The notes under the pieces: generated by a model
The model's input: the letters and a program-made list of their open reading frames with translations, nothing else
Told to the model about the DNA's origin: nothing
The model's database searches: none
Shown here: one piece after another, positions 63,812 through 64,000 of the stretch
Layout of the letters: the number at the start of each line of letters is the position of its first letter
How positions within the stretch are numbered: the first letter of the stretch is position 1
Source: Bacteroidaceae bacterium
Lineage (GTDB): Bacteria > Bacteroidota > Bacteroidia > Bacteroidales > Bacteroidaceae
Reading direction: 5' to 3'
DNA: 64,000 nt
Assembly (NCBI GenBank): GCA_024398785.1
Contig: JAKSIO010000001.1
Coordinates: 372,001-436,000 of the forward strand
Translations under genes and position numbers: made by a program

Positions 63812-64000
63812 ATGCAACTTTTTGACAGAACATTAGGAGATTGGCTGGAATATTGGGCAAAGGAAACACCTGATAAAGATTATATTGTCTATTCTGACCG
63901 TGGAGTTCACTTTACATGGAGTGAATTCAATACACGCGTGGACAATATGGCCAAGGGACTTGCATCAATAGGGGTTGGGCATGGAACTCATGTGGGGCTT
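63812..64000 (+). CDS. AMP-dependent acyl-CoA synthetase, N-terminal fragment
   Basis: The first 63 codons of a gene cut by the window end, starting at ATG 63812, 8 bp after the XRE-cupin stop. The segment LGDWLEYWAKETPDKDYIVY and FTWSEFNTRVDNMAKGLASIGVGHGTHVGL matches the start of fatty-acyl-CoA ligases of the ANL superfamily. Catalytic motifs lie beyond the window. Pairing with the cupin regulator suggests ligand-controlled expression. Confidence 0.85.
   Translation, partial: MQLFDRTLGDWLEYWAKETPDKDYIVYSDRGVHFTWSEFNTRVDNMAKGLASIGVGHGTHVGL

Noticed and set aside
1..64000. CRISPR array, rRNA operon, prophage genes or insertion-sequence transposase
   Set aside because: No regularly spaced repeats, no rRNA sequence, and no transposase, integrase, capsid or terminase-like protein were seen on either strand.

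Overview
The window reads as chromosome from a Bacteroidota member, most likely order Bacteroidales (Bacteroidaceae/Prevotellaceae-like). I infer this from the recurrent TAnnTTTG -7 promoter element, the many short-leader lipoproteins, the Bacteroidetes-type families (NVEALA peptide, TolB-like six-bladed propeller lipoprotein, PD40-OmpA lipoprotein, MG2-type envelope protein), a PASTA-bearing FtsI and the gene order of the dcw cluster. I cannot name a genus or species from sequence alone.

Layout. 1-3.5 kb: 3' end of an RND pump, a small PII-like protein, cysteine synthase, thiL and, converging on it, lpxK. 3.65 kb: tRNA-Ser(GGA). 3.8-6.2 kb: a TolQ/ExbB - membrane protein - ExbD - ExbD energy-transduction operon ending in a strong hairpin terminator. 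6.26-15.46 kb: an AT-rich accessory island with eight genes, all on the + strand and all secreted, lipidated or membrane-bound. They are two unknown secreted proteins, an NVEALA-type small secreted protein, a six-bladed propeller lipoprotein, a CxxC thioredoxin-like lipoprotein, two paralogous transglutaminase-fold lipoproteins (one lacking the catalytic Cys, one carrying an extra C-terminal discoidin-like domain), and a Wzy/O-antigen-ligase-like membrane protein with a TPR tail. A perfect 31-bp direct repeat that is the 3' end of folA brackets the island exactly. 15.5-18.3 kb: a minus-strand run of membrane protein, ECF sigma factor, small membrane protein, thyA and folA. 18.4-31.5 kb: housekeeping and envelope genes (RsmF-like rRNA methylase, SGNH esterase, Mrp ATPase, trmB, ilvE, xseBA, mnmA, MATE pump, MG2-type protein, lipoprotein). 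31.6-47.7 kb: TM2 protein, topB, PorE-like OmpA lipoprotein, rpsA, rnz, a second ECF sigma module, mazG, valS, DEAD-box helicase, gpmI. 47.9-63.2 kb: a full Bacteroidota dcw cluster, mraZ-rsmH-ftsL-ftsI-murE-mraY-murD-ftsW-murG-murC-ftsQ-ftsA-ftsZ. 63.2-64 kb: an XRE-cupin regulator and the start of an AMP-dependent acyl-CoA synthetase.

How it fits together. Most of the window is conserved core: peptidoglycan synthesis and division, translation, nucleotide and cofactor metabolism. The part most likely to hold something undescribed is the 9.2-kb island. Its proteins suggest an extracytoplasmic system that combines a small cysteine-bearing secreted protein, a redox lipoprotein, an enzyme/pseudoenzyme transglutaminase pair and a glycan-ligase-type membrane protein. 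No function is proven, and no integrase or transposase lies within it.
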